The notes under the pieces are model-generated. The model saw nothing but the letters and a program-made list of their open reading frames with translations, searched no databases and was not told the origin of the DNA. Source: Gaoshiqia sediminis (GTDB lineage Bacteria > Bacteroidota > Bacteroidia > Bacteroidales > Prolixibacteraceae). From it: DNA of 64,000 nt. The DNA lies in assembly GCF_025907915.1 (NCBI RefSeq), contig NZ_JAPAAF010000011.1, forward strand, positions 1-64,000. The letters run 5' to 3'. A program made the translations under genes and the position numbers. Shown here one piece after another: positions 63,470-64,000 of this stretch (the stretch's first letter is position 1; each line of letters opens with the position of its first letter).

Positions 63470-64000
63470 TTACACAATTCTCAGTGGTACAGCATAAGAG
63501 TCGGATACCTCCTCTTTAGGAAAATAGACCAGAAGTCCATCAAGAGTACGTTCAAACTTCAATGGCTGCTTCGTGCCGACTAATTCTACTTTATTAATTT
63601 CCTTGGGATAATCGGCTGAAGCAGCTGCCAGACTTTTTATCTTTACCACTCCATCTTCCGGCCACCCCATGACAATTGCATACAACACTTCTCCTTTGGT
63701 TGCAAAGCGAATATCCTCTGCCGAGAAAGGTTTTCCTTTTCCTTCATTGAACCCCTGCGCTGACAAAGCCGCTGCACTTTCCTGTGCCGGACCTTCTCCA
63801 AACACCTTCCACGGGCGGGTTCCATAAATACTTTCGCCATTCAGTTTCATCCACCCTCCAATTTCCTCAACCACTTGTCGTTCCAGTTCATCGATGGAAC
63901 CATCGCCTCGTACCGGAATATTCAACATCAAGTTCCCGTTTTTACTGACTACGTCAACCAACATATGAATGACTGTTTTGGCCGACTTGTAACGTTTGGT
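63470..64000 (-). CDS. Second GH29 alpha-L-fucosidase, 5' part missing
   Basis: The C-terminal 176 residues of a GH29 enzyme, open to the window edge. SAKTVIHMLVDVVSKNGNLM and GSIDELERQVVEEIGGWMKL, then GESIYGTRPWKVFGEG, are typical of the end of the barrel. The C-terminal beta-sandwich follows. It is homologous to, but clearly different from, the GH29 gene next to it, so two fucosidases with perhaps different linkages lie side by side. The real start is beyond the window. Confidence 0.9.
   Translation of the reverse strand, partial: TKRYKSAKTVIHMLVDVVSKNGNLMLNIPVRGDGSIDELERQVVEEIGGWMKLNGESIYGTRPWKVFGEGPAQESAAALSAQGFNEGKGKPFSAEDIRFATKGEVLYAIVMGWPEDGVVKIKSLAAASADYPKEINKVELVGTKQPLKFERTLDGLLVYFPKEEVSDSYAVPLRIV

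Overview
This window is chromosomal DNA of a glycan-degrading member of the Bacteroidota. The evidence is two SusC/SusD pairs, a hybrid two-component system (sensor kinase and response regulator in one chain), a GldF-GldG fusion, and Bacteroidota-only families such as DUF6261. A Marinilabiliales/Prolixibacteraceae-like host is a guess from gene style. No rRNA, tRNA, CRISPR array or intact transposase was found.

Layout. (1) 1-4,590: repeat-rich, gene-poor DNA with alternating long repeats, a 42-bp minisatellite, three copies of a 33-bp palindrome, one DUF6261 gene, a probable group II intron 3' relic and two AT-rich unknown genes. (2) 4,590-9,510: small accessory genes (Nudix, NTF2-like, cupin, serine hydrolase, small lipoprotein). 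Two copies of a ~140-bp structured element lie between the divergent NTF2-like and cupin genes, and a possible noncoding RNA lies upstream of gapA. (3) 9,510-22,000: mostly housekeeping, with gapA, then lpxB, gldFG, dnaN, exonuclease and FAH-family genes on the minus strand, surE, and several small membrane proteins and enzymes. (4) 22,236-33,144: a ROK regulator with a SusC/SusD pair that has no enzymes, followed by a 1,450-residue hybrid sensor. (5) 33,300-45,182: an arabinan-type utilization locus with a duplicated-domain surface lipoprotein, SusC/SusD, two GH43 enzymes, a GH51 enzyme and the decayed remains of a third GH43. (6) 45,244-49,868: a divergent LacI-type repressor and a four-gene operon for oxidative 6-deoxyhexose (probably L-fucose) catabolism, with a perfect 28-bp palindrome between them. 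(7) 50,066-64,000: a BNR-propeller enzyme (GH145/PL25-like), a nitroreductase, and a leftward block of tandem GH43, GH2, propeller-GH51, GH27 and two GH29 genes, the last cut by the window edge.

How it fits together (inference). The enzymes would remove arabinofuranose (GH43, GH51), galactose or arabinopyranose (GH2, GH27), fucose (GH29) and perhaps rhamnose linked to glucuronate (BNR enzyme). This fits a fucosylated arabinogalactan or arabinan-rich pectic side chain. SusC/D import the oligosaccharides, the hybrid sensor probably responds to one of them, and the LacI operon would consume released fucose. Fuconate dehydratase and the later steps of that pathway are not in the window.
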